Shown here in pieces: positions 37,620 to 46,682 of a DNA stretch of 64,000 nt (position 1 is its first letter; each line of letters opens with the position of its first letter). The notes under the pieces are model-generated. The model was not told where the DNA came from. It ran no database searches and saw only the letters and a program-made list of their open reading frames with translations. The stretch spans positions 806,001 to 870,000 of the forward strand of contig NZ_JABBFZ010000001.1 of NCBI RefSeq assembly GCF_012927125.1. The letters are read 5' to 3'. The DNA is from Paraburkholderia antibiotica. GTDB taxonomy: Bacteria > Pseudomonadota > Gammaproteobacteria > Burkholderiales > Burkholderiaceae. A program made the position numbers and the translations under genes.

Positions 37620-39254
37620 TTAGCTGCCGCGGCGCGCCGTACGCGGACCGTCGTTGCGGCGAGCACCGTAGCCGCCGTCGCGCGAGCCGTAGCCGTCGCG
37701 GGAGCCGCCATAGCCTTCACGCGAACCGCCGTGGCCTTCACGCGAACCGTAACCGTCGCGCGAACCGCCGGCCGGCTTGTTGCCCCAGCTGTTGCCGTTG
37801 CCGTTGCCATTGCCGCCACCGTTGCCGCTGCGCGCCCCGTAGCCGCCCGGCTTGCCCGAACCGTTGCCGAAGCGACGGCCACCGTTACCGCCCGGACGAC
37901 CGCGGCCGCCGAAGCCAGGACGGCCATTGCCCGAAGGCGGCGCCTTGCGCGGCTCGAAGCCTTCGACGACGTTGACCGGCAGCGGCGTGCGCACGAAGCG
38001 CTCGATGCGCTTCAGCGCGCCTTGTTCCGCGTGATGCACGAGGCTCACCGCGACGCCCGAGCGGCCCGCGCGGCCGGTACGGCCGATACGGTGCACGTAG
38101 TCTTCGGCGAACTTCGGCAGGTCGTAGTTGAACACGTGCGTGATGCCCGGGATGTCGATACCGCGAGCGGCGACGTCGGTCGCGACCAGCACGCGCACGC
38201 GGCGCTCGCGCAGCGCGCGGATCGTGCGGTTACGCGCGCCTTGCGGCAGGTCGCCGTGCAGCGCGGCCGATTCGAAACCGGCGTCGGCCAGACGGCCCGC
38301 GAGTTGGTCGGCGTCCATCTTGGTGGCCGTGAAGACGATGGCCTGGTCGAGGCCTTCGGCGCGCAGCAGATGGTCGAGCAGACGATCCTTGTGATCGCGG
38401 TCGTCGACGTAGTGAACGGTTTGCGCGATGTTGGTGCGCTGTTCCATACGCTGGACGATCTCGATACGCTCCGGATCCTTCAGCAGACGGCCGGTCAGCG
38501 AGCCGATCTTGCCGTCGAGCGTGGCCGAGAACAGCATGGTCTGACGCGTAGCCGGCGTTTCGGCGACGATCGTGTCGATGTCGTCGATGAAGCCCATGTC
38601 GAGCATGCGGTCGGCTTCGTCGAGCACGAGGATCTGCAGTTGCGACAGATCGATGCGGCCGCGCTCGAGGTGGTCGATCAGACGACCCGGCGTGGCAACG
38701 AGAATTTCGGGGTTCTTCGCCAGCAGCATCAGCTGTTGGCCATAGGCGACGCCGCCGAGAATGCTGACGGTGCGCAGGCGCTTCAGGTGCTTGCCGTAGG
38801 TTGCCGCGGCGGTCGTGACCTGCATCGCGAGTTCGCGGGTCGGGGTCAGCACCAGCATGGTCGGACGTGCGACCGGCTGCGGGCGGCGGCCACGGCCACC
38901 GTCGGCCGGACGCGGCTCGCGCGGCTGGCTCGTCTGCGTCTTTTGCAGCTGCGAGAAACGTTCGATTGCCGGCAGCATGAAGGCGGCGGTCTTGCCCGAA
39001 CCGGTCGGGCTCGAAACCAGCAGGTCGCGGCCGGCGATACCGGCCGGCACCGCGCGCTGCTGCACGGGCGTCGGGTGTTCGTAACCAGCAGCGGTCAGCG
39101 CGGAGACGACGTCCGCGGACAGACCGAGCGACGCGAAAGTCGGCTTGGCGTCAGCCTGGGCTTCGGCCGGCGCGGCATTGGCCGTGGCGGCGAGGCCGAG
39201 TGCTTCGTCGGCGATGGCGTTCAACGGGCTGCTGGGGGTGTTGCTCGAAGTCAT
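37620..39254 (-). CDS. rhlE: DEAD-box ATP-dependent RNA helicase, RhlE-like
   Basis: 544 residues from ATG 39254 with AAGGA upstream. Motifs in order: Q-motif region (FASLGL...YEHPTPVQQ), I SPTGSGKT, Ia PTRELAMQ, Ib TPGRLIDH, II DEAD (VLDEADRMLDMGF), III SAT, V ARGIDIPG, VI HRIGRTGRAGR. After the core (about residue 420) comes a long Gly/Arg/Asn-rich tail ending in repeats of GSR(D/E)GYG, an RGG-type RNA-binding extension. It unwinds short RNA duplexes in ribosome assembly or RNA decay, often under cold stress. The 500-base upstream region could hold a long 5' leader. Confidence 0.95.
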   Translation of the reverse strand: MTSSNTPSSPLNAIADEALGLAATANAAPAEAQADAKPTFASLGLSADVVSALTAAGYEHPTPVQQRAVPAGIAGRDLLVSSPTGSGKTAAFMLPAIERFSQLQKTQTSQPREPRPADGGRGRRPQPVARPTMLVLTPTRELAMQVTTAAATYGKHLKRLRTVSILGGVAYGQQLMLLAKNPEILVATPGRLIDHLERGRIDLSQLQILVLDEADRMLDMGFIDDIDTIVAETPATRQTMLFSATLDGKIGSLTGRLLKDPERIEIVQRMEQRTNIAQTVHYVDDRDHKDRLLDHLLRAEGLDQAIVFTATKMDADQLAGRLADAGFESAALHGDLPQGARNRTIRALRERRVRVLVATDVAARGIDIPGITHVFNYDLPKFAEDYVHRIGRTGRAGRSGVAVSLVHHAEQGALKRIERFVRTPLPVNVVEGFEPRKAPPSGNGRPGFGGRGRPGGNGGRRFGNGSGKPGGYGARSGNGGGNGNGNGNSWGNKPAGGSRDGYGSREGHGGSREGYGGSRDGYGSRDGGYGARRNDGPRTARRGS

Positions 39255-39790
39255 GTGAATCCTTGAAGACGATCCTGGGGAGGTTCGTGGAATAAAAACG
39301 TCAACGCCAATCGGCATACCCAAGTCGTCGGATTCAGCGAGCAAAGAAGCAGCGAGCAAATCGAAAAACGGGGGCAACTCGCGACAATGAAGGCGAGTTT
39401 CTAGTTAGAAGCTGTATCGGATGCGACATGTCAACATGACAAGCCGCCAGCCTGGGACGTGAGCCCGTAGGGGGCTAGGCAGAAGGGGACAGGTTCTAAA
39501 CTGGATTGGAGCAAACGCTATGAAACGCTTTGCCGCGAGGCCAGCCATGAAAACTGGGCAAAGCAGTGAAGCGCAGGCGGCATTATATCGGGATTTGCTG
39601 CACTGCGCCACTGTTAGGGCGCGTCCGATGGAAAAAAGTGCCGGAATGGTGAAGTCGGGGAGACGGCGGCAACTCGGGGCCGCCGTCTCTGAACTGCCGC
39701 CGTCCCAGGTATCCTGGCTACGCGCGAGGCGGTGTGGGCGTTTCAGCGCAGTCGCGTGGTAAGCGGCGGCTCGGAGGCAGCCGCGCGACC
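39255..39790. other. Intergenic region between the helicase and acyl-CoA-binding protein genes
   Basis: About 540 bases, upstream of the helicase and downstream of the acyl-CoA-binding protein gene (both minus strand). It contains TGTCA-ACA-TGACA (39429-39441), which includes a TTGACA on the minus strand. It also has a perfect 11-bp hairpin, GAGACGGCGGC/GCCGCCGTCTC (39660-39689), that may end the acyl-CoA-binding protein transcript but has no T-run. No credible gene is seen. Confidence 0.45.
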
Positions 39791-40060
39791 TTAGGCCGCG
39801 GCGCCGCTCTTCAGCGATTCGACGAGTTCGACGTATTGCTGCTTCGCAGCGTCCTGCGCGGTGCCCTTGAGCGCGGCCCACGCATCGTATTTGTATTTAC
39901 CGACGATGTCGGTGAAGCCCGGCTTGTCGCCGTGCACGTCGCCTTCGCTGGCCTGCTTGAAGAGCGCGTACAGACGCAGGAGCGTTAGATTGCCCGGGCG
40001 CTCCGGCAACTGCTTGACGTCTTCCTGGGCTTGCGCGAACTGGGTGTTGAGATCGGTCAT
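39791..40060 (-). CDS. Acyl-CoA-binding protein
   Basis: 89 residues from ATG 40060 (MTDLNTQFAQAQEDV). The ACBP fold motifs are clear: LRLYALFKQASEGDVHGDKPGF and KYKYDAWAALKG. It binds long-chain acyl-CoA esters in the cytoplasm. The size matches the stand-alone eukaryotic-type ACBP found in many Burkholderiaceae. Confidence 0.94.
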   Translation of the reverse strand: MTDLNTQFAQAQEDVKQLPERPGNLTLLRLYALFKQASEGDVHGDKPGFTDIVGKYKYDAWAALKGTAQDAAKQQYVELVESLKSGAAA

Positions 40061-40301
40061 GGTCGTTTGACCCGCGAGGCGGGATGGGATGGATTGGCCG
40101 AAAATCATAACAATGGAGCGCCGTCGCCGGGCAGAGGGCTTATTCCAAACAGCGTCGGTCGTGAGGTCCGGGCGAGGTTCCGCGGCAGGTTCGTGCGTGC
40201 TATCGCGAGCGTTGCTGTGAACCATCCGTGAAGCATTCGCGAACCATCCACGCATCATTCAGGCAGGACCGCAAACCACCATCCGCACGCACGGCGCCGA
40301 T

Positions 40302-40307
40302 TACAAT
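40302..40307 (+). promoter_or_regulatory. -10 box close to the tsaB start
   Basis: TACAAT lies only 8 bases before the tsaB ATG, so a transcript from it would be leaderless or nearly so. No convincing -35 box accompanies it. Confidence 0.35.
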
Positions 40308-40314
40308 ACCGTCC

Positions 40315-41157
40315 ATGACTCAAATCGTGCTCCTTGCCCTCGATACATCGACCGAATTCTGTTCGGCGGCGCTATTGTCCGTGCCCGTCGATACCACCGG
40401 TCAGCCCACCGCCGAACCCCGCATCTGGGTGCGCCACGAACAGACCGGCGCGGTGTCCAGCACGCGTTTGCTGCCCGCGATCGGCGAACTGTTCGACGAA
40501 GCCGGCCTCACGTTGGCCGATTGCGATGCGATCGCGTTCGGCGCCGGTCCCGGTTCGTTCACCGGTCTGCGCACCGCGACCGGCGTCGCCCAGGGGCTGG
40601 CGTTCGGCCTGAATCTGCCGGTCGTGCCGATCGGCACATTGCTCGTGTGCGCGGAGAGCGCCCGCCTGCGCGATCCGTCGACGACACGCGTGCTCGCCGC
40701 GCTCGACGCACGCATGGACGAAATCTATTGGGCCGACTACGCGTGGGACGAGGCGGCGAGCGAGTGGCGCACGGTGCGGAGCGCATCGCTCGATGCGCCG
40801 CAGCGGCTCGTATTGCCCGACGTGCCGTTCACGCTGGCCGGCAACGCGGCCGCCGCGTTCGGCGAACGGCTGCCGGCGAGCGCGGCGGCGCGCAGCATCG
40901 ACGGCGAGGCGCTGCCGCATGCGGGGCCGCTCGCGTACGCGGCGCTGCGCGCGTTTCGCGCGGGTCGCACGGTGCCGGCCGATCAGGCTGCGCCAGAATA
41001 TGTGCGCGACAAGGTCGCGCAAACCACCGCCGAGCGCATGGCTGACAAAGCCGCGAAAGCGGCTGGTGCGGCCGGTGCAGCTAGTGCCGAGCAGCCCGCG
41101 AAGCAGGCGCTCGACGGTGCTTCGCCACATGCATCCAACGACGAGGCGCGTCGATGA
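40315..41157 (+). CDS. tsaB: tRNA t6A37 biosynthesis protein TsaB
   Basis: 280 residues from ATG 40315 (MTQIVLLALDTSTEFCSAAL); the frame is open upstream but this start matches the family. The ASKHA fold motif GPGSFTGLRTATGVAQGLAFGLNLPV is diagnostic. TsaB partners TsaD and TsaE to make N6-threonylcarbamoyladenosine in tRNA. The last 40 residues are an Ala-rich low-complexity tail. It overlaps rimI (ATGA), a gene order found in many bacteria. Confidence 0.94.
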   Translation: MTQIVLLALDTSTEFCSAALLSVPVDTTGQPTAEPRIWVRHEQTGAVSSTRLLPAIGELFDEAGLTLADCDAIAFGAGPGSFTGLRTATGVAQGLAFGLNLPVVPIGTLLVCAESARLRDPSTTRVLAALDARMDEIYWADYAWDEAASEWRTVRSASLDAPQRLVLPDVPFTLAGNAAAAFGERLPASAAARSIDGEALPHAGPLAYAALRAFRAGRTVPADQAAPEYVRDKVAQTTAERMADKAAKAAGAAGAASAEQPAKQALDGASPHASNDEARR

Positions 41158-41648
41158 GCGGCGTTCTGCTCGCGGATCGCTATATGTCGCCGATGACCGA
41201 AAGCGACCTGGACGACGTCGCGGCGATCGAGAAGCTCGCGTATGAGTTTCCATGGAGCCGCGGCAATTTCGGCGATTCGCTGCGCAACGGCTATTTCGGC
41301 GTCTGTCTGCGGCACGTGACGGGTTCGCTGATCGGCTATTGCGTGCTGATGCCGGTGGTCGACGAAATGCATCTGTTGAATCTGTGCGTCGCACCGACGG
41401 CGCAAGGCGCGGGCGCGGGTCTCGCGCTGCTGCGCGAGGCGGTGCGCATCACGCACGCCGAAAAACTCGACGGGCTGCTGCTCGAAGTGCGGCCGTCGAA
41501 TCATCGGGCGATCCGGTTGTACGAACGCTTCGGCTTCGCGACGATCGGCCGGCGCAAGAACTATTATCCGGCGCGACATCGCGGCCGGGAGGACGCGATC
41601 GTAATGCGTCTGTCGTTTGCCATGGAGGGCGCAGATGGCGCTGCATGA
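41154..41648 (+). CDS. rimI: Ribosomal protein S18 alanine N-acetyltransferase
   Basis: 164 residues. GNAT fold with LLNLCVAPTAQGAGAGLALL (acetyl-CoA site) and the RimI-type ending LEVRPSNHRAIRLYERFGFATIGRRKNYYPA. Acetylates the N-terminus of S18. Starts inside the tsaB stop and overlaps the next gene by 14 bases. Confidence 0.93.
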   Translation: MSGVLLADRYMSPMTESDLDDVAAIEKLAYEFPWSRGNFGDSLRNGYFGVCLRHVTGSLIGYCVLMPVVDEMHLLNLCVAPTAQGAGAGLALLREAVRITHAEKLDGLLLEVRPSNHRAIRLYERFGFATIGRRKNYYPARHRGREDAIVMRLSFAMEGADGAA

Positions 41649-42822
41649 ATCGGTGCTCGAGGAATTCGGTCTCGCGCCGCTGTGGGTGCGTCGCGGGATG
41701 GCGACGCGAGGGGACGAACAAGGTGCCGCAACCGAGGCGCGGCCGGATCAGGCGCAGGAGGTGGTGACGCGGGAGGGGACTCGGGCTGGGGGGCGGGCAG
41801 CTGCTCAGGAAGTTGCGCGTGAACCCGCTGCGCATGGAGCCGCACAAGAAACCGCTTACGCCGTGGCGCGCGTGGAGGACCGGTCGCCGGTCGGGACGGC
41901 TGCGGAGTCCGCGCATGACGAGCGCCGCATGCCGGCTCGCGACGATGCGGCGATCACGAACGACGCCCGCAATCGGCTCGACGCCCGAACGGACAATCAC
42001 GCCACGCGCACTCAACAAGCGCAGGAGCCGCAGCACGAATCCGCACCGCACGACCCGCAACCCGCGCAACCGCGCGCGGCGCAGGCATCTACTCAAGCGC
42101 CGGCACCCGAGCGCCTCTCCGAACCCCCCACCTTCGATCTCCCGCCCGACGACGATTTCGCGTGGTTCGACGACCCTGGTGCGCCCGCGCCGGCACCCGC
42201 CGAAGCACGCCGCGCCGCGCCCGCGCTGCCGTCCGTTCAGACGCTCGACTGGGATGCGCTCGCCGCGCGTGTCGCCGGTTGCGAAGCATGCCGGTTGTGC
42301 GAGAAGCGCACCAACACCGTGTTCGGCGTCGGCGATCGCGAGGCCGACTGGATGCTGGTCGGCGAAGCACCTGGCGAGAACGAGGACCGTCAGGGCGAGC
42401 CGTTCGTCGGTCAGGCCGGCAAGCTGCTCGACAACATGCTGCATTCGCTCGCCCTTGCGCGCGGCACCAACGTCTACATCGCCAACGTGATCAAGTGCCG
42501 GCCGCCCGGCAACCGCAATCCGCAGCCCGACGAGGTCGCGCGTTGCGAGCCGTATCTGCAGCGCCAGGTGGCGCTCGTGAAGCCGAAGCTGATCGTCGCG
42601 CTTGGCCGTTTCGCCGCGCAGAGCCTGTTGAAGACCGAAGCGAGTATTTCGTCGCTGCGTGGCCGCGTGCATGCGTACGAGGGCGTACCGGTGATCGTCA
42701 CGTATCACCCCGCCTATCTGCTGCGCAGCCTGCCCGACAAGTCGAAGGCCTGGGTGGATCTGTGCCTTGCGCGCGATACGTGGCTGGCGAACGGCGGCGC
42801 GCCGTCGAACGAAGCAAAGTGA
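41635..42822 (+). CDS. Family 4 uracil-DNA glycosylase with long disordered N-terminus
   Basis: 395 residues from ATG 41635 (MALHESVLEEFGLAPLW), preceded by GGAGGG. The catalytic domain occupies only the last 190 residues: GVGDREADWMLVGEAPGENEDRQGEPFVGQAG, and YHPAYLLR near the end. Iron-sulfur ligands fit Cys219, Cys222, Cys288 and Cys304 (Cys216 is an extra candidate). Residues about 25-205 are Ala/Arg/Pro/Glu-rich and probably unstructured, roughly doubling the protein. It removes uracil from DNA. The stop overlaps the next start (TGATG). Confidence 0.92.
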   Translation: MALHESVLEEFGLAPLWVRRGMATRGDEQGAATEARPDQAQEVVTREGTRAGGRAAAQEVAREPAAHGAAQETAYAVARVEDRSPVGTAAESAHDERRMPARDDAAITNDARNRLDARTDNHATRTQQAQEPQHESAPHDPQPAQPRAAQASTQAPAPERLSEPPTFDLPPDDDFAWFDDPGAPAPAPAEARRAAPALPSVQTLDWDALAARVAGCEACRLCEKRTNTVFGVGDREADWMLVGEAPGENEDRQGEPFVGQAGKLLDNMLHSLALARGTNVYIANVIKCRPPGNRNPQPDEVARCEPYLQRQVALVKPKLIVALGRFAAQSLLKTEASISSLRGRVHAYEGVPVIVTYHPAYLLRSLPDKSKAWVDLCLARDTWLANGGAPSNEAK

Positions 42823-44072
42823 TGACGCCCGATGGGTCGGCGGCGCGTGCTATCGCCGCGTCTGCCGACAACGATATGCTGCACCGCACGCTTCAGGGCA
42901 CGTCTCAAAGCACGTCTCAAGGCACGTCTCAAGGCACGTCTCAAGGCACGTCTCAAGGCACGTCTCAAGGCACGTCTCAAGGCACGTCTCAAGGCACGTC
43001 TCAAGGCACGTCTCAAGGCACGTCTCAAGGCACGCCACCCGCCAGCGGCGATCCACTGCGCGACCCCGCCGTGCGCGATCTCGCGTGGCTGCTCTTCAGT
43101 CCCGATCTGTTGCGCCCGCAACCTCCGACGGGCGTGCTCGCGCAGCCGTTCGACACGCCCCAGGAGCGTCAGGCCACCATCGACTGGCTGTACGCGCTCG
43201 ACGCCAAACCCGACCCGTTGCATCGAGACCTCGCGGCGACCCGCATCACGCGTCTGGGCCGCTACGCCGAACGGCTGCTCGGCTTCTTCCTGCAACACGG
43301 CCCGGCCACGCAATTGATCGCGGCCGGCGTGCCGTTGCGGCACGCCGGCATCACGCTCGGCGAATGCGATTTCCTCGTGCAGACCCGGCAAGGCGCGCGG
43401 TTGCATTGGGAGCTGGCGGTCAAGTGTTATCTGCACGCGGGCGACATCAGCGAAACGGGTGGCGCGTGCGGCACAGCGGATTCAGTCGCGCCGCGTCTCG
43501 CCGATTACGTCGGCCCCAATCTGAAGGATCGTTTCGATCTGAAGCTTGCGCATCTGCTCGATCATCAGTTGCCGTTGAGCGCGCGCGACGAGTTCGCGTC
43601 GACCGGCTATGCGGGCGCATGGACGCCGCAGATGTTCGTCAAAGGCTGGTTGTTTTACCGGCAGCGCGCAGAGGAGAGCGGGCCGATCGGCATGCCGGCG
43701 GACCCGCCCGAACTCGATCCGGCGCACGGTCGCGGCTGGTGGGTCACGCGTCGCGACTGGCCGGCGTTCGCGGCGCGCCAGGCGGCCGAGCGGGCGGACC
43801 GGTGGCGCGCGCTGCCACGGCTCGAATGGCTTGCGCGGCGGCATGACAGGCGGGGAAAAGAGAGCGGAGAGATCGAGGGTACGGTGGAGGGCGCGGCGGC
43901 TACGTCGTACGTCGATGCGCACACACTTGCCGTGCAGACCGCGGATCAACCCGGCCCGACGATGGTGGCTGCTTTCGTCGAAAGCGATGCCGGCGATCTG
44001 TTCGAGCACTCGCGCGGTTTTATCGTGCCGGACGACTGGCCCGAGCACGCGCGGCGTTATGCGAGGCAGTAA
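42822..44072 (+). CDS. DUF1853-family protein with N-terminal GTSQ repeats
   Basis: 416 residues from ATG 42822, overlapping the glycosylase stop. Residues 26-69 are eleven GTSQ units (one is STSQ) encoded by a 12-bp tandem repeat. The remaining protein matches DUF1853 as I know it: GECDFLVQTRQGARLHWELAVKCYLH and YVGPNLKDRFDLKLAHLLDHQLPLS. The GECDFL...ELAVK arrangement recalls restriction-endonuclease-like folds, but no function is established. Its coupling with a DNA glycosylase gene hints at DNA metabolism. Confidence 0.87.
   Translation: MTPDGSAARAIAASADNDMLHRTLQGTSQSTSQGTSQGTSQGTSQGTSQGTSQGTSQGTSQGTSQGTSQGTPPASGDPLRDPAVRDLAWLLFSPDLLRPQPPTGVLAQPFDTPQERQATIDWLYALDAKPDPLHRDLAATRITRLGRYAERLLGFFLQHGPATQLIAAGVPLRHAGITLGECDFLVQTRQGARLHWELAVKCYLHAGDISETGGACGTADSVAPRLADYVGPNLKDRFDLKLAHLLDHQLPLSARDEFASTGYAGAWTPQMFVKGWLFYRQRAEESGPIGMPADPPELDPAHGRGWWVTRRDWPAFAARQAAERADRWRALPRLEWLARRHDRRGKESGEIEGTVEGAAATSYVDAHTLAVQTADQPGPTMVAAFVESDAGDLFEHSRGFIVPDDWPEHARRYARQ
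42897..43028 (+). repeat. 12-bp coding minisatellite, 11 units
   Basis: GGCACGTCTCAA repeated head to tail eleven times, with one base change in unit 2 (AGCACGTCTCAA). A twelfth, degraded unit (GGCACGCCACCC) follows. Every unit is a whole number of codons, so copy-number change keeps the frame. Confidence 0.97.
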
Positions 44073-44093
44073 CGCCGCCAGCAGTAACACCCC

Positions 44094-44126
44094 GGCAGTA
44101 ACGCCTCAACAACGCCCGTTACTGCC
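44094..44126. terminator. Inverted repeat between convergent DUF1853 and thiD genes
   Basis: Perfect 10-bp arms GGCAGTAACG (44094-44103) and CGTTACTGCC (44117-44126). Two more copies of the GCAGTAAC core occur at 44066 and 44081. It is probably a bidirectional terminator despite the missing T-run. Confidence 0.5.
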
Positions 44127-44138
44127 CAATACCGCCGT

Positions 44139-44945
<807 letters not shown>

Positions 44946-45156
44946 GGTCAAGCGAGGAAGAAGGAGGGCGCGCGCAAATTGACTACGGACGGGTACGGGC
45001 AGGATGCGGATTGAATGCGAGCCGAATGTGGGCTGAATGTGAAGCGCAAACGGCCCGAGCGCGGATTCGTCGCAGCCAGGCTTGCGGCGGATCAAAACTC
45101 CGCGCACCGACCCGATTGCCGCCGACAGCGATCCGGCCGCTCCCCAGTGCTTTACG

Positions 45157-46464
45157 TCAGTGCTTCACTTCGCCGATCAGCGCGACCGAGTCGAACGCGC
45201 GCTGGTTCGCCTGGTGGCGCCGCATCACGAACCACATCATCAGGCACACGAAGGTGCCGAACAGCACGATCACCGCGGTGACCGGCACGTCGAGCCACAC
45301 CAGCACCGCGTACAGGCACAGCATCACCAGCACGGAGAGATTTTCGTTGAAATTCTGCACGGCGATCGAATGGCCCGCCGACAGCAGCACGTGCCCGCGA
45401 TGCTGCAGCAGCGCGTTCATCGGCACGACGAAGAAGCCCGACAACCCGCCCACGAGCATCAGGAAGATATACGCGAAAATCAGATAGCCCGGCATATGCA
45501 TGCGGCCGAAGTAGACGCCCCAGTGCGCGGGGAACAGGTCGCGCGTATAGAACGCCATCAGCATCACCGCGATACCCATCATGATGCCGACCGGCAGCAC
45601 CGACAGCGACTTCTTCAGCGGCACGCGCGAGGCCGCGAAAATCGCGCCGACCGCGACGCCGACCGCCACCACCGCCTGCAGGATCGCGGCCTCGGACAGC
45701 GACATGCCGAGCGACACCTCGGCCCACTTCAACACGATGAATTGCAGCGTCGCGCCGGCGCCCCAGAACAGCGTCGTCACCGCGAGCGAAATCTGCCCGA
45801 GCTTGTCGCGCCACAGCACGAGGAAGCAGTCGGCGAAATCGGTGATCAGGCGGATCGGGCCGTGCTCCTGTTTCGGATAGCGCGCGCCGGTGTCGGGAAT
45901 ACGCAGATTGAACAGCGCGGCGATCACGTAAATACCCATGATGATGAGCATCGCGGCTTCGGCCGGTGTGTTCACGGTGGGGATGTGCATGTGCAGGATC
46001 GGCGCGGCGATATGCGGGCTGATCAGCGCGCCGCCGAGCACGGTGCCGAGAATGATCGAGCCGACGGTGGTGCCTTCGATCCAGCCGTTCGCGGCGACTA
46101 GCCGGTCAGGCGGCAACAGCTCGGTGAGAATGCCGTATTTGGCGGGCGAGTAGGCCGCCGCGCCGAAGCCGACGATGCCGTACGCGATCAGCGGATGCGC
46201 GCCGATCAGCATCGTGATGCAGCCGACGACCTTGATGGTATTGGTGACGAACATCACGCGTCCTTTCGGACGGGAGTCGGCGAAGGCGCCGACGAAGGCG
46301 GCCAGAACGACGTACGACAGCACAAAGAACAGCTTGAGCAGCGGCGTCATCCAGTTCGGAGCGTGAAGATCTTTCAGCAGTGCGATAGCAGCGATCAGAA
46401 GCGCATTGTCGGCCAGCGACGAAAAAAACTGCGCGGCCATGATGGTGTAAAAACCTTTTTTCAT
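45157..46464 (-). CDS. lplT: Lysophospholipid transporter LplT (MFS)
   Basis: 435 residues from ATG 46464 (MKKGFYTIMAAQFFSSLADNALLIAAIALL). The FFSSLADNAL start and SPAKYGILTELLPPDRLVAANGWIEG loop identify LplT. About 12 membrane segments. It flips lysophospholipids across the inner membrane; in enterics it is linked to the Aas acyltransferase, which is not seen here. Divergent from alr. Confidence 0.93.
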   Translation of the reverse strand: MKKGFYTIMAAQFFSSLADNALLIAAIALLKDLHAPNWMTPLLKLFFVLSYVVLAAFVGAFADSRPKGRVMFVTNTIKVVGCITMLIGAHPLIAYGIVGFGAAAYSPAKYGILTELLPPDRLVAANGWIEGTTVGSIILGTVLGGALISPHIAAPILHMHIPTVNTPAEAAMLIIMGIYVIAALFNLRIPDTGARYPKQEHGPIRLITDFADCFLVLWRDKLGQISLAVTTLFWGAGATLQFIVLKWAEVSLGMSLSEAAILQAVVAVGVAVGAIFAASRVPLKKSLSVLPVGIMMGIAVMLMAFYTRDLFPAHWGVYFGRMHMPGYLIFAYIFLMLVGGLSGFFVVPMNALLQHRGHVLLSAGHSIAVQNFNENLSVLVMLCLYAVLVWLDVPVTAVIVLFGTFVCLMMWFVMRRHQANQRAFDSVALIGEVKH

Positions 46465-46682
46465 CTGATGCGATGCTGTCCTCGCTGCGGTCTGTCCGCC
46501 CCGGCCGTTTGCAATGCGTCCGGGCTTATGCCGATCGAAATGGGTTGTGCGCACGGCTTTATATCATGAAAATAGCTGGATTCGGACTAGCAGAATCCTT
46601 GATCGCACCGCCCAGCGGGCCGCAGAGCGTCGAAAACGCTCTGTAAGCCGCTGATTCGCAAGTGTCTTTACGAAAAAATCCC

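Noticed and set aside
37371..39266. Long + strand open frame (631 codons) opposite the helicase gene.
   Set aside because: Antisense shadow with Ala/Thr-rich artefact repeats opposite the RGG tail.
42897..43028. CRISPR array.
   Set aside because: The repeat units are 12 bp with no spacers and lie inside a coding frame.
44946..45156. TPP riboswitch upstream of thiD.
   Set aside because: No CUGAGA or other conserved thi-box element is visible in the upstream minus-strand sequence.
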